A stretch of DNA of 64,000 nucleotides from Bettongia penicillata ogilbyi (taxonomy: Eukaryota; Chordata; Mammalia; Diprotodontia; Potoroidae). The notes beneath the pieces are model-generated. The model had not been told where the DNA came from and ran no database searches. It saw only the letters and a list, made by a program, of their open reading frames with translations. The DNA lies in assembly GCA_023548195.1 (NCBI GenBank), contig JAJHZJ010000414.1:2007676-2071675 (forward strand). The letters are read 5' to 3'. Position 1 is the first letter of the stretch; each line of letters begins with the position of its first letter. The position numbers were made by a program, and so were the translations under genes. Of the stretch, positions 11,875 to 22,904 are shown piece by piece.

Positions 11875-13330
11875 AAATACTTGCAAAAATGACTAAACAA
11901 ATTGTGGAGTTGCAGAACCCAAGGAAAGATGGACTAAAGCAAATCTCCAGCCCAAGACAGCCAGGAAGGAAACCGGGAGGTGTGTATCATGCCAGGCTGG
12001 GAGCAGAGCACAGTCCAATGTGGGCCAACCTGAGCAGGCCCTGGGGGACTGAATCTCTCACACCTGTGGTGGTTTCCAGACTTCATAACCACAAAATGCT
12101 GAGGACAAACTGTGGGATGTGTGCCAGAGAGTAGAGTGATCTGGTCCTGGCCCCAGCCCTAGGGTGGGAAGGGGGAAAGGGTGGAGAAACCCTCAAAAAG
12201 GCACAGCAACAGTAGAGGCAGCTGCAGTCACTGTTTCTGGAGCTCTAGGTCCACAGATTGTGGGGGGATCGAGTGGCTGACAGTACATCCCCCACCCCCA
12301 CTGGAAGCAGAGAAGTACTTTGACAAAGAGCTCAAAAGTCAAGTAAGTGACAGGGGAAATGAGCAAAAACCAGAAAAAGAAGCCAACTATAGAATCTTTC
12401 TTTGGTGACAAGGAAGACCAAAACATGTTACCAGAAGACAACAAAGTCAAAGTTTCTCCATTGACAGTCTCTAACAAAAATATGATTTGGTCACAAGTCA
12501 TGGAAGAGAAACTCAAAAGGAGTTTTGAAAATCAAGTAAAAGTAGTAGAGCAAAAATTGGGAAGAGAAATGAGAGTTATACAAGAAAATCATGAAAAACG
12601 CATCAACTGCTTTCTAAAGAAGATAAAAAAAAATTCCAAAGAAAATAACACTTTAAAAACGAGACTAACTGAAATGGCAAAAGATATCCAAAAAGCCATT
12701 GGGAAGAATGCCCTAAAAACAGAATTGGACAGATCAAAAAGGATGTCCAAGAGCTCATTGAAGAAAATAATTCCTTAAAGATTAGAATGGAGCTGATGGA
12801 ACCTATGAAAACTTCATGAAAATTCAAGAAATTAAGAAACAAAACCAAAGAAATAAAAAAAATCAGACAATGTGAACTATCTCATTGGAAAAACAACTGA
12901 CTTGGAAAATAGATCCAGGACAATTTTAAAATTATTGGACTACCTGAAAGCCATGATCAAAAAAGAGCCTAGACATCATCTGTCAAGAAATTGTCAAGGA
13001 AAACTGCTCTGATATTCTAGAATCAGAGAGTAAAATAAATATTGAAAGAATCAAATGCCTCCTTAAAACAATCCCAAAAGGAAAACTCCTAGGAATATTT
13101 TAGCCAAATTCCAGAGCAATGAGGTCAATGAGAAGACATTACAAGTGGGCTGAAAGAAACAATTTGAGTATTGTGGAGTTATGATCAGGATAACACAAGA
13201 TCTAGCAGCTTCTACATTAAGGATCACAGGGTTTGGAATATGATATTCCAGAGATCAAAGGAGCTTGGATTAAAACCAAGATTCAGGGGTAAAATGGTCA
13301 TTCAATGAAATAGAGGACTTTCAAGCATTC
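11875..13330 (+). mobile_element. HAL1 fragment (5' UTR and ORF1)
   Basis: This plus-strand half-L1 lacks the first bases of the 5' UTR and everything after the ORF1 C-terminal domain. The 5' UTR matches that of the other HAL1 copies (AGACAGCCAGGAAGG segment near 11961). It stops at about 13330 inside the sequence for the ORF1 C-terminus, so it is 3' truncated and is not a simple reverse-transcription product. Confidence 0.75.
12347..13320 (+). pseudogene. HAL1 ORF1 (third subfamily), disrupted
   Basis: This is an L1-type ORF1 remnant. The N-terminus includes MSKNQKKKPTIESFFGDK near 12359, an acidic stretch, and a coiled coil up to about 12780. It is open for about 140 codons. Frameshifts then scatter the RRM (TTDLENRSR-like codons near 12896-12916) and the C-terminal domain (near 13100-13320) over several frames. 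Its N-terminal region differs from the copies at 27725 and 6765 while the coiled coil is shared, so it belongs to a separate subfamily. Confidence 0.75.
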
Positions 13331-13619
13331 TTTTATTGTTTCATTTGTAATTCCATACATTTTATTTTGTACATTTGAAAACATGATTTTGAGAAGAGGT
13401 CCACAGGTCTCATCAGATAGCCAGAGGACTCTATGACACAGAAAATGTTAAGAATTCCTACCCTAGCCCATCAAGATTTCTTTAGATTCTCACTTTTTCA
13501 TTCGCTGTATTATATATCCCTGGTACTTTTATGTCATCTGCAAATCTGGTGAACAACATTTGTAATTATTCAGTAATTATTCAGTTGTGCCCAACTCTTT
13601 GTTTTGTTGTTTTTTTTTT

Positions 13620-14365
13620 TACACAGGAAGATAGTCTGCTTCATTCTGTGATACAATTTCATAGTTCTTTCTCTGGATGCGGAAGGTATTTTGCTTCTAG
13701 AGTCCATTGAAAATTTTTAGGCCCTTGCATTATTGTGAGGGACTAAGTGTACTAGAAAAATTCCTCACACACGGTAGTTGTTGCTGTGCACAAGGTTCTC
13801 ATGGTTCTGCTCCCATCCCTCAGCATCAGGTCATGTAAGTCCTTCCAGGCTTCTCTGAAGTCTTCCTATTCATCATTTCTTATAGCACAATAGTACTCTA
13901 TTACATTCATATACGGTATATCATTTATCATTTTCCTGTTTTGTCATGTTAGCCTATCTGATAGGTGTGATGTGACAGTACCTCAGAATTGTCTTGATTT
14001 GCATCTCTCTAATCAATAGTGTTTTAGTTAACATTTCTAGTACCATATTGAATAACAGTGGTGATAATGGACCTAAAACCTTCCCAAAGAATGATAGAAT
14101 GGGAACACAGAATGAAGCAGAATATATTCTCTTGTGTTATGTTTTGTTTTGTTTATTTTTTTCATGGTTTTTCCCATTCATTTTAATTTTTCTATGCAAT
14201 GATTAATGTGAAAATGTGTTCAATAAGAATGTTTTTGTCGAACTCATATAAGATTGAATGTTGTCTTGGGAGAGAGGAGGGAGCAAAGGGGAGAAAATCA
14301 AAGACTTATCAAAGTAAATGTAAAACGGAGAACAAATAAATTAAAAATAAAAATTTTTAAAAAAG
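13620..14365 (+). mobile_element. 5'-inverted (twin-primed) L1 fragment
   Basis: Bases 14099-14365 are an L1 3' UTR in plus orientation ending in an A-rich tail. Bases 13620-14080 are L1 ORF2/3' UTR sequence in minus orientation, including the segment read as ATGCAAATCAA on its sense strand and, near 14035, a piece of the RT region. Both halves share CACAGAATGAAGCAG at the break, which is the pattern left by twin priming. The inverted part also lacks internal ORF2 sequence. Confidence 0.7.
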
Positions 14366-14404
14366 AAAATACGCATAAAATAATACCTAATGTCTCCTGG
14401 ATGC

Positions 14405-14567
14405 AGTTAATTCACAGAAACTTTGTATATACACACATACTATACATATATATACACATACATACACACACGTATATACATACACACATGTATATATCTA
14501 CACACATGTATATATACACAGACACATGTATATATGTATATATACACATATATGTATATATGTATAA
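14405..14567. repeat. TATACA/CATG microsatellite
   Basis: Degenerate alternating purine-pyrimidine repeat of TATACACA, CATG and TATATG units, abutting the A-rich tail of the L1 before it. Confidence 0.9.
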
Positions 14568-14571
14568 AAGT

Positions 14572-14730
14572 TAATTTTTTCCAATTACACATAAAAACAA
14601 TTTTATCATTCAAATTTTTCAAATTTTCAGTTCAAAATTTTCCCCCTCCTGCCTTTACCTCCTCCCTGCTCTAAGATAGTAAGCAATTTGATATAAGATA
14701 TATATATGTGCAATCATATAGAACATATCT
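14572..14730 (-). repeat. 3' end of an unclassified interspersed repeat
   Basis: This shares a body (CAATTACAC, CCCTCCT, GGTATA/GATATA-rich, CAATCAT) with 26120-26300. Two dispersed, similarly oriented copies show a repeat family, probably the 3' end of a LINE, which I cannot name. Confidence 0.5.
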
Positions 14731-16395
14731 CCATATTAGTCATGTTTTTTTCTCAAATTTATTAACTCATATGTTTTCAGTTTTCAATATTCACTTCCAT
14801 AAGTTTAAAATTTTTCTCCCCCTTCTTCCATCCTCCCTCCCCTAGATGGCATGCCATCTTATAAGAGCTCTACACATACATTTTTATTGAACACATTTTC
14901 ACATTAGTCATGTTGCATAGAAGAATTAAAACGAATAGGAGAAACCATGAGTAAAACAAAACAAAAAACACAACAGAGAAAATATTCTGCTTCATTCTGT
15001 ATTCTGACTCCATAGTTCTTTCTCTGGATATGGATGGCATTTTGCATGAGTCCTTTGGAAATGTTTTAGGTCACTGCATTGCTGTGAAGGGCTAAGTCTA
15101 TCAAAAACAGTCCTCACACACTGTGGTTGTCATTCTGTGTAATGTCCTCCTGGTTCTGTTTACTTCTGTTTACTCAACATCACATCATATGTCTTTCCAG
15201 AATTCTCTGAAGTCTGACTGTTTGTCATTTCTTATAGCACAATAGCATTCCATTACATTCATATACTTGTTCAGCCATTCCCCAGTTGATGGGCATTCCC
15301 TCGATTTCCTGTTCTTGGCCACCACAAAAAGAGTTGCTATAAATACTTTGGTACATATGGGTACATTTCCCCATTTTTATGATCTCTTTGGGATATAGTC
15401 CTAGAAGTGTTACTGCAGGGTCAAAGGGTATGCACATCTTTATAGCCCTTTGGGCATAGTTCCAAATTGCTCTCCGGAATGGTTGGATCAGCTTACATTT
15501 CCACAGACAGTGAATTCATGTTCCAACTCTCCCACATCTCCAACATTTACATTTTCCTGTTTTGTCATGTTTGGTAATCTGATAGGTGTGATGTGATACC
15601 TCAGAGTTCTTGTGATTCACATATCTCTAATCGAGTGATTTAGAGTATTTTTTCATATAGAGATAACTTTAATTTCTTCCTCTGAAAACTGCCTGTTCAT
15701 AGCTTTAACCATTTGTTAATATATATTCTTGTAAATTTGACCCAGTTATTTATATATTTTAGATATGAGGACTTTATCACAGATGCTAGTTTTGAAACAC
15801 ATCAGTCATGTTGTGAAATAAGAAATAGAGAAAGAAGAAAAGCATGAAATAAATAAAGTGAAAATAGTTTGCTTTAATCTACATTCACGCTCCATCAGAT
15901 CTTTCTCTGAATGTGGACAGTGCTTGACATCATGCATCTTTTGGAATTGTCTTGGGTCATTGTATTGCTGAGAAGGGCTACATCATTCACAATTGTTCAT
16001 TGTATACTATTTCTGTCATGGTGTACAATATTCTCCTGGTTCTGTTCACTTCATTTTGCATCAGTTCATGTAAGTAAGTATGGGTATGGGTAAGTAAGTA
16101 TTGTAGCCCTTTGGGTACGTTCCAGATGGCTCTCCAGAACATTTGACTCAGTTCACAACTAAACTAATAGTGCATTAGTATCCCAATCTTCCCACATCCA
16201 TTTGAAAATTTATCATTTTCCTTTTATGTCATATTAGCCAAACTGATGGGTGCAAGGTATTAGCATAGAATTGTTTTAAATTTGTATTTCTCTAATCAAT
16301 TGTGATTTTGAGCACTTTTTTCATGTAACTATAAATAGCGGATCATCTGAAAACTGCCAGTTCATATCCTTTGATTACTTATCAATTGAACAATG
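14731..16395 (-). mobile_element. Two old L1 3' fragments
   Basis: 14731-15790 is an L1 3' UTR plus the C-terminus of ORF2 in minus orientation. Its RNDEQE-type and CCHC zinc-knuckle regions are recognisable by comparison with 17503-18068. 15805-16395 is a second, more diverged and internally deleted minus copy. The second ends only about 160 bp from the PARP14 stop codon, so the PARP14 3' UTR must run into L1 sequence if it is longer than that. Confidence 0.75.
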
Positions 16396-16554
16396 AAAAC
16401 AAGAAGCAGAAATTAAAAATCTCATTGATGATAATGCAAAAATTACTAATTTTGGCAACATGAATGAACATTGTGATCTAAAAAATGTGCTGAATCATAA
16501 AACAAGCTTCAAATAAGTGTCTATGTAATATGTCTTAGATGAGCAACCAAAATG

Positions 16555-16844
16555 TTATCTCCTGAAAGTAATGAGGTACTCTGGATAAGCCTGATTATCA
16601 TAAAATATGACAAATAAACTTGGCTTTGTCATATCATCGGTGACACTGTCATATAGAACGATAGCATTTTGATCTGTTTTTGTTGGAGGGACAATCAATG
16701 ATCCATTACCAAGTGTGTAATCACCAGTAAGTACTCGCACATAATACATATGCTTCTTCCCATTGATATCCGGTTTGGAGTAGGTATCATCAGCTGAATA
16801 TGAGGCATTAACAGCAAAATAAGTTCCTTTTCCCCATGTTGCAG
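16555..16844 (-). CDS. PARP14: PARP14 last coding exon: catalytic domain C-terminal half
   Basis: The exon follows a TTTTTCACAG acceptor, starts in phase (2 bases completing an Ala codon) and ends at TAA (16557-16555). It encodes the ART-fold core: [13 protein letters not shown] carries the second catalytic residue, the tyrosine. [11 protein letters not shown] and NGSLIVPP follow, then [11 protein letters not shown] at the end. The leucine in EYLITF occupies the third triad place (H-Y-L rather than H-Y-E), which in this family fits transfer of a single ADP-ribose and not chains. Human PARP14 has AVAYGKG where this has AATWGKG, so a Tyr is replaced by Trp just before the nicotinamide-pocket strand. 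No canonical polyadenylation signal lies within 160 bp of the stop. Confidence 0.95.
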
Positions 16845-17117
16845 CTGTGAAAAAGAAGAAAAGATTTTTAACAAGATTAAGATTATGAAATGTGTATTTT
16901 TATACTAGTGATGATGATGCCTGGACATATGATCGAAGAAATAAAATCTTCATTTTTTTTGGAATGTTCTCTCCACAGTCATCACATTTAATCTTTCATT
17001 TTAATCCACATTAATATTTTGATGTAACACATTTTCTTACCAAATTCCTTAAAATGTGGGTCTTTGCCTTATTTAATAATTGCATTCTTCTGTTGTAAGA
17101 ATTTACACAAAACACTT

Positions 17118-17132
17118 CTCTAATAAATGTTT
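17118..17132. repeat. Target-site duplication, left copy
   Basis: CTCTAATAAATGTTT here pairs with CTCTAGTAAATATTT at 22707-22721 (13 of 15 identical), bracketing the L1 between them. Confidence 0.65.
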
Positions 17133-17502
17133 TTTTAACTTTATTTTTTTATTTTATTTATTTTCAGTGCTCCACAATCAATTCCATGCAATCTAGATTT
17201 TTTTCCTCTCCCTCCCCATACTTCACCCCTACATTCCCCCTCCCTCCTTGATATGGCATACAACTCTATAGGTTCTACAAGTACATTCCCACGAAATACA
17301 CCTTCACCTTAGTCTTTTTGCATAGAAGAATTGAAAAGAACGGGAAAAATCATAAAACAAACCAAAATGTAATACAAAAGAAAATAATCTGTTACATTCT
17401 GCAATTGAATTCCCTAATTTTTCCTCTGGATATGGAATGGATTTTGTCTTAAAGGACCATTGGGAATTTTTTGAGTCCTTGGATTGCAATGAAGTTCTAA
17501 GT

Positions 17503-20500
17503 CTACCAGAGAACATCCTTGCACATTGTGGTTGTTGCTGTGTACAAAGTTCTCCTGGTTCTGCTACTTTCCCTCAGCATCAGATCATATAAATCTTTCC
17601 AGGCCTCTCTGGAGTCTTCCTGTTCATCATTTCTTATAGCATGATAGTATTCCACTACTTTCATATACCACAATTTATTCAGCAATTCCCAAATTGATGG
17701 ACATCCCCTTGATTTCAGGCTTTTGTCCACCACAAAGAATACCACTATAAATATTTTTGTACATATGGGACCCTTTCCTATTTTATGATCTCTTGGGGAT
17801 ATAGTCCTAGAAGCAATATTGCTTGGTCAAAGGGTATGCACATTTTTGTAGCCCTTTGGGCATAGTTCCAAATTGCTCTCCAGAATGGTTGGATCAGCTC
17901 ACAGCTCCACCAACAATGAATTAGTGTTTCAACTCTCCCACACCTTCTCCAACATTTATCATCGGCCTCTTTTGTCATGTTGACCAATCTGATAGGTGTG
18001 ATGTGGTATCTCAGAGTGGTTTTGATTTGCATCTCTCTAATCAATAGTGACTTAGAGCATTTTTCCATATGACTATATGGAATTTCTGACTTGAATTTCT
18101 TCCTCTGAAAACTGCCTGTTCATATCCTTTGACCATTTATCAATTGGGGGATGACTTGTATTCTTGTACATTTGACTTAGTTCTCACTATATTTTAGAAG
18201 TGAGTCCTTTATCACAGACCTAGATCATGTACCCATTTTGACTTTATTCTTGTGTGTGGTATCAGGCATTTCTCTACGCCTAGTTTCTGTAATATGAAAA
18301 AATTCTCTAAATCACTACTGATTAGAGAAATGCAAATCAAAACAGCTCTTAGATACCATATCACACGTATTAGATTGGTCACCTTCCCCAGCTTTTCTTT
18401 TCATCAGTTTCCTTGATATTCTGGACTTTTGTTCTTCCAGATGAATTTTGATATTATCTTTTTTAGCTCTAGAAAATAACTATCTGGTAGTTTGATTGGC
18501 ATGGCACTGAATAAGTAAATTAATTTAGATAGAATCGTCATTTCTATTATATTGACTCTGCCTACCCATGAGCAACTGATGTTTTTCCACTTACTTAGAT
18601 CTGACTTTATTTGTGCAAAAAGTATTTTGTAATTGTGTTCATATAGTCCCTGGATTTGTTTTGGCAGGTAGACTCCCAAATATTTTATAGTGTCTAATGT
18701 AGCTTTCAATGGAATTTCTCTATCTCTTGCTGTTGGGCTTTGTTAGTAACATATAGAAATCCAGAAGATTTGTGTGGGTTTATTTTGTAACCTTCCACAG
18801 TGGTTTATTATTTCAAGTAGTTTTTTACTTAAGTCTCTGGGATTCTCTTAGTATATCATCTTATCATCTTCAAAGAATGATAACTTATTTTCTTCTTTGC
18901 CTATTCTAATTCCTTCAATTTCTTTTTCTTCTCTTACTGCTACAGCTATCATTTCCAGTACCACAATGAATAATAGTGGTGATAATGGACATCCTTGTTT
19001 CACCCCTGATCTTATTGGAAATCTAATTGGGAAATAGCTTATTCCCATTGCATATAATACTTGCTGAAGGTTTTAGGTAGATACTGCTTATTATTTTATG
19101 GAAAGTTCCATTTATTCCTATGTTCTCCAGTGTTTTCAATAGGAATGGGTGTTGTATTTTGTCAAAAGCTTTTTCTGCATTTTTTGGGATAACCATTTGG
19201 TTTCAGTTAGTTTTGTTGTTGATATGATCAATAGTGTTAATAGTTTTGCCAATATTGAATCAGCCCTGCATTCCTGGTATAAATCCTACCTCATCATAAT
19301 GTATTATTCCCATAATAAGTTGCTATACTCTTTTTGCTAAAATCTTGTTTAAAATTTTTGCATCTATATTCATTAGAGATATTGGTCTATAACTTTCTTT
19401 CTCTGTTTTGACTCTTCCTGGCTTAGATATCAAAACTATATGTGTATCATAAAAAGAATTTGTGAGTACTCTTTCTTCCCCAATTTCACCAAATGTTCCA
19501 TATAGTATTGGAATTATCAGTTCTTAAAATATTTGTTAGAATTCACTTGTAAATCCATCCGGTCTTGGAGATTTTTTTCCTAGCTTGTTCAATTTCTTTT
19601 TCTGAGATGGAGTTATTTATGTATTCAACTTCCTTTTTTCGTTAATCTGGACAATTTATAGTGTTTAAAATAATCACCTATCTCATTTAGATTGTTGATT
19701 TTATGGGCATAAATTTGGGCAAAATAATTTCCAATTATTGTTTTAATTTTGTCCTCATCGAAGGTGAATTCACTTCTTTCATTTTTGGTACTGGTATTGA
19801 CCAAAGGTTTGTCCATTTTATTGTTTTTTTTTCATAAAACCAACCGTTAATTTTATTTATTAGTTCAACAGTTTTCTTAATTTCAATTTTATTAATCTCT
19901 CCTTTGGTTTTCAATATTTCTAATTTGATATTTACTTGGGGATTTTCCATTTGTTCTTTGTCGAGCTTTTTCAGGTGCATGGCTAATTTATTGATCTCCT
20001 CTTTCTCTATTTTATTCATGTAGGAATTCAAAGATATAAAACTACTCCCAAGAACTGCTTTTTCAGTGTCCTATAAGATTTGGTAGGTTATCTCATTATT
20101 GTCATTCTCTTGAATCAAGCTGTTGATTGTTTCCATGATTTGTTGTTTAACCCACTCCTTCTTTAGGATTAGATTAGTTTCCAATTAACTTTTGATCAAT
20201 CTTTCCATGGCCTTCTATTACATATAGTTTTTACTGCATTATGATCTGAGAAGAATGCATTGACTATCTCTGCCCTTCTTCACTGGATTGGGAGATTTTT
20301 ATGCCCCAGTACTTGGTCAATTTTTGTATGTGTGCCATGTAGCACTGAGTAAAAGGTATATTTCTTTCTATATCCATTCATTTTCCTCCAGAGATCTATC
20401 ATATCTCCCTTATCCAGAGTTTCATTCACCTCCTTAACTTCTTCCTTGTTTATTCTGAGGTTAGATTGATCAAGTGCAGTGAGGAGGAAGTTGAGGTTGA

Positions 20501-20960
20501 CCACTAGTATAGTTCTGCTGTCTATTTCTTTCTGTAACTCCCTTAACTTTTCCTCTAAGAATTTGGATGCTATACTACTTGGAGCATATATGTTCAGTAA
20601 TGATATTGCTTCATTGTTTATGGTGCCTTTTAACAGGATACAATTTCCTTCCTTATCCCTTTTGATGAGATGTATTTCTGCTTTTGCTTTATCTGAGATT
20701 AGGTTTGCTATCTCTGCTTTTTTTACATCAGCTGAAGCACAATATATTCTGCTCCAACCTTTTACCTTTCTCCTGTGTGTATCCCCCTGTTTCAAATGTG
20801 TTTCTTGTAAACAACATATTATTGAATTATCTTTTTATTCCATTCCGCTGTCCATCTCCATTTTATTGTAGAGTTCATCCCATACACATTCACAGTTATG
20901 ATTACTATCTGTGTCTTTCCCTCCATCTTCTTTCCTGTCATTTGTGTTATTAGTTCTCCC
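17503..20960 (-). pseudogene. L1 ORF2 (endonuclease-reverse transcriptase), disrupted
   Basis: This is the remnant of the L1 replicase. Reading on the minus strand, the endonuclease (about 20280-20960) holds LQETHLKQGD and LLNIYAPSS and the K(I)DQVLGHK region. The RT (about 18848-19600) holds [15 protein letters not shown] and the catalytic box as FEDDK, where an active enzyme has F/YADD. The C-terminal zinc knuckle is at 17778-18068 (DDKCWRRCGRVETLIHCWW), and the stop is at 17503. Many frameshifts separate these parts, and a segment of the connection region is missing (see 18300-18386). It is inactive. Confidence 0.85.
18300..18386 (+). repeat. Inverted ORF2 segment within the L1
   Basis: Bases 18309-18382 read, on the plus strand, as the same ORF2 segment (ATTAGAGAAATGCAAATCAA onward) that is present on the minus strand at about 17985-18050. 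This gives an imperfect inverted repeat of about 70 bp with a spacer of about 250 bp. It replaces L1 sequence present in the related copy at 51115-51640. Confidence 0.75.
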
Positions 20961-21306
20961 TTCTCCCCTCCTCCACAATATGGTTTTAATTTTTGAACAC
21001 CACCTCCTGCAGTCTTCTCTTCCTTCTTTCAGTGTCCTTCTCTTTTACTCCCCTTTAACGTTACTACTTCTTCTCTCCTTTTTAGCCTCCCTTAACCTTT
21101 CTGTCCCCCTTCCCTTCCTACTGCCTATATAGCTAGTCAAATTTATATACTTAATTAAGTTTGTTTTCTCCTCCTTCAACCAAATCAGATGAGAGTATCT
21201 CTGAAACAATGATTATCTCCCTCTCCACTTTCGAAGTACTGTAATATAATTTTGTGCCTCTTCTTGTGATTTAATTTACCATTTTCTTTCTCCTCCCTTT
21301 GTCATC

Positions 21307-21726
21307 TTAATGTCTTATAGAGACCTTATCTTCTACTTGCCCAATTCTAATTTTTATCAAATTGTTTTCTTCAGTTAACTTTTGCATCTCCTTTTCCATC
21401 TGCCTAATTATTCTTTTTAAGGAGTTATTTTCTCCAGTTAGTTTTTGTACTTCCTTTTCCATTTGTTCAATTTTCATTTTAAAGGAGCTATTCTCTTCAG
21501 TGAATTCTTTTTTCATACTTTGAAAATCACTGGTCAGTTTTTCTTTTATTTCCTTCTTCACCTCTTCCAAGAGTGGTCTTTGTGCATGCAACCAGTTCGT
21601 AGACCCTTCTGAAGTTTCAGATGGGAGTATAATCTCAATACTGACTTCTTTGGTATTCATGTTTTGGTCCTTGTCCCCATAGAAAGATTCTGTGATCTTT
21701 TCCTTCCTGCTATGCTTCTTACTCAT
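21307..21726 (-). pseudogene. L1 ORF1, coiled-coil only
   Basis: This open frame of 139 codons starts MSKKHSRKEKITESFYGDK and then has an acidic/Asn-rich stretch. A long coiled coil of QMEKEVQKLTGENN-type heptads follows. It stops at 21307 after KIRIGQVEDKVSIRH, without any RRM or C-terminal RNA-binding domain. Downstream comes about 350 bp of purine-rich sequence and then the ORF2 endonuclease. The frame itself is clean. Either this copy suffered a large deletion or its subfamily had a truncated ORF1; I cannot tell from one copy. Confidence 0.7.
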
Positions 21727-22904
21727 GATGATGATGTATTGTGTGCTGTGGCCTCTGGTTCTTTCAGATAGAAGCTAAAAATCCTGGTGCTGAGCTGACG
21801 GTGTAAGAAAGCAGAGGCCAGGTGAATTATTTTTGTTTGTTTGTTTCCTCAGATCAGCCCTGGAGTTAGTGTGTTAAGTGTGGGGGAGGGGTAGTCTGGT
21901 CATGGGAGATCTTCTCAGCTGACCTAGAGCAAAAGCAAGCTCAGTGCTTGGTGATCCTGGCTGCCCCTGTGTCTTCCCATGTCCCCTGGAGTGCTGAGGC
22001 ATGCCTGGGGTCCTGGAGTTGGTGGTTGCGAGGTTCCACCCTCCTGGAGCTCCAGATCTCCTCCTGCTTTGCTAAAGTGAGGCTGTCTGAGACAGCTCCA
22101 GCCCTCCACCACAGCCAGAGGAATTCTCCTTAGCGATTTTCCTATCCTTACTTGCTATGAAACTGTTTGCCATACTGCTGATTCCATTGTTCCAGGATTT
22201 TTCTGGGGAAATAGCTTATGGTTTTTTCATGGTAAACAAGGGCAGAGGGGAAGAGCATTTACCAATCACTCCACCGTTTTGACTCCTGGAAGTTCAAGTA
22301 GGTGACAGAGAGATATTTAATCTGTGGGCCAATAGTCTCAGGAGCAGCTGCTGCTGATACCTAGGGCACCGGGGCTCTCAGTTGCTCGGCTCAGCTACCC
22401 TTCCACCCTGAGCTGCTATTCTGCCATGTTGTTGCTGCCTCAGACCACCCCAGGGCTTTCCTTTTCGATCCTGCTGCAGAGGGTATGCACTGCAACGTGC
22501 ACTCTGTGCTCCTCCATCCCTGCAGAACAGATTTTTCCCCTCAACCTTCCAGTCTGTCCTGGGCTGTGACTCTCCCACATTCTGTTGCTTATTGAATTCT
22601 GCCCCTCCCAAATTTGGTGAGATTCTATTTTTAGAGGTATCTGAAGGAGTTCCTCTAAGAGCTTAGATGAGTAGTTACTCTCACTCTGCCATCTTGGCTC
22701 CCCCTCCTCTAGTAAATATTTGTTACTTGAATTCAGAGTCTCCCTCATTAAGGTAATACCACTTTATAACCTGTCTAGAAGTTGCTTTATTAAAAGCAGA
22801 AACTTCTGTATAGACAATAACTACAACCAATTAAGCAAAGTCAACATAGAGAGGCAAACAATCTCTAGCCAACCTCAAGGTGAATGATTAAACAGCCTGG
22901 ACAT

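Larger units (their letters stand above)
17133..22706 (-). mobile_element. Near-full-length L1, minus strand
   Basis: This is a 5.6-kb L1 in the sense orientation of PARP14, in its last intron. It has a 3' A-rich tail (17133-17165), a 3' UTR, ORF2, a purine-rich spacer, a short ORF1 and a 5' UTR. The 5' UTR starts GGGGGAGCCAAGATGGCAG on the minus strand near 22704. It is bounded by a 15-bp imperfect target duplication (17118-17132 and 22707-22721). ORF2 is ruined by frameshifts, stops and an internal rearrangement around 18220-18390. A second L1-start-like motif lies within its 5' UTR at about 22275. Confidence 0.85.

Noticed and set aside
11691..12134. 147-codon frame with a His-Thr run
   Set aside because: It translates the AC microsatellite and then HAL1 5' UTR sequence.
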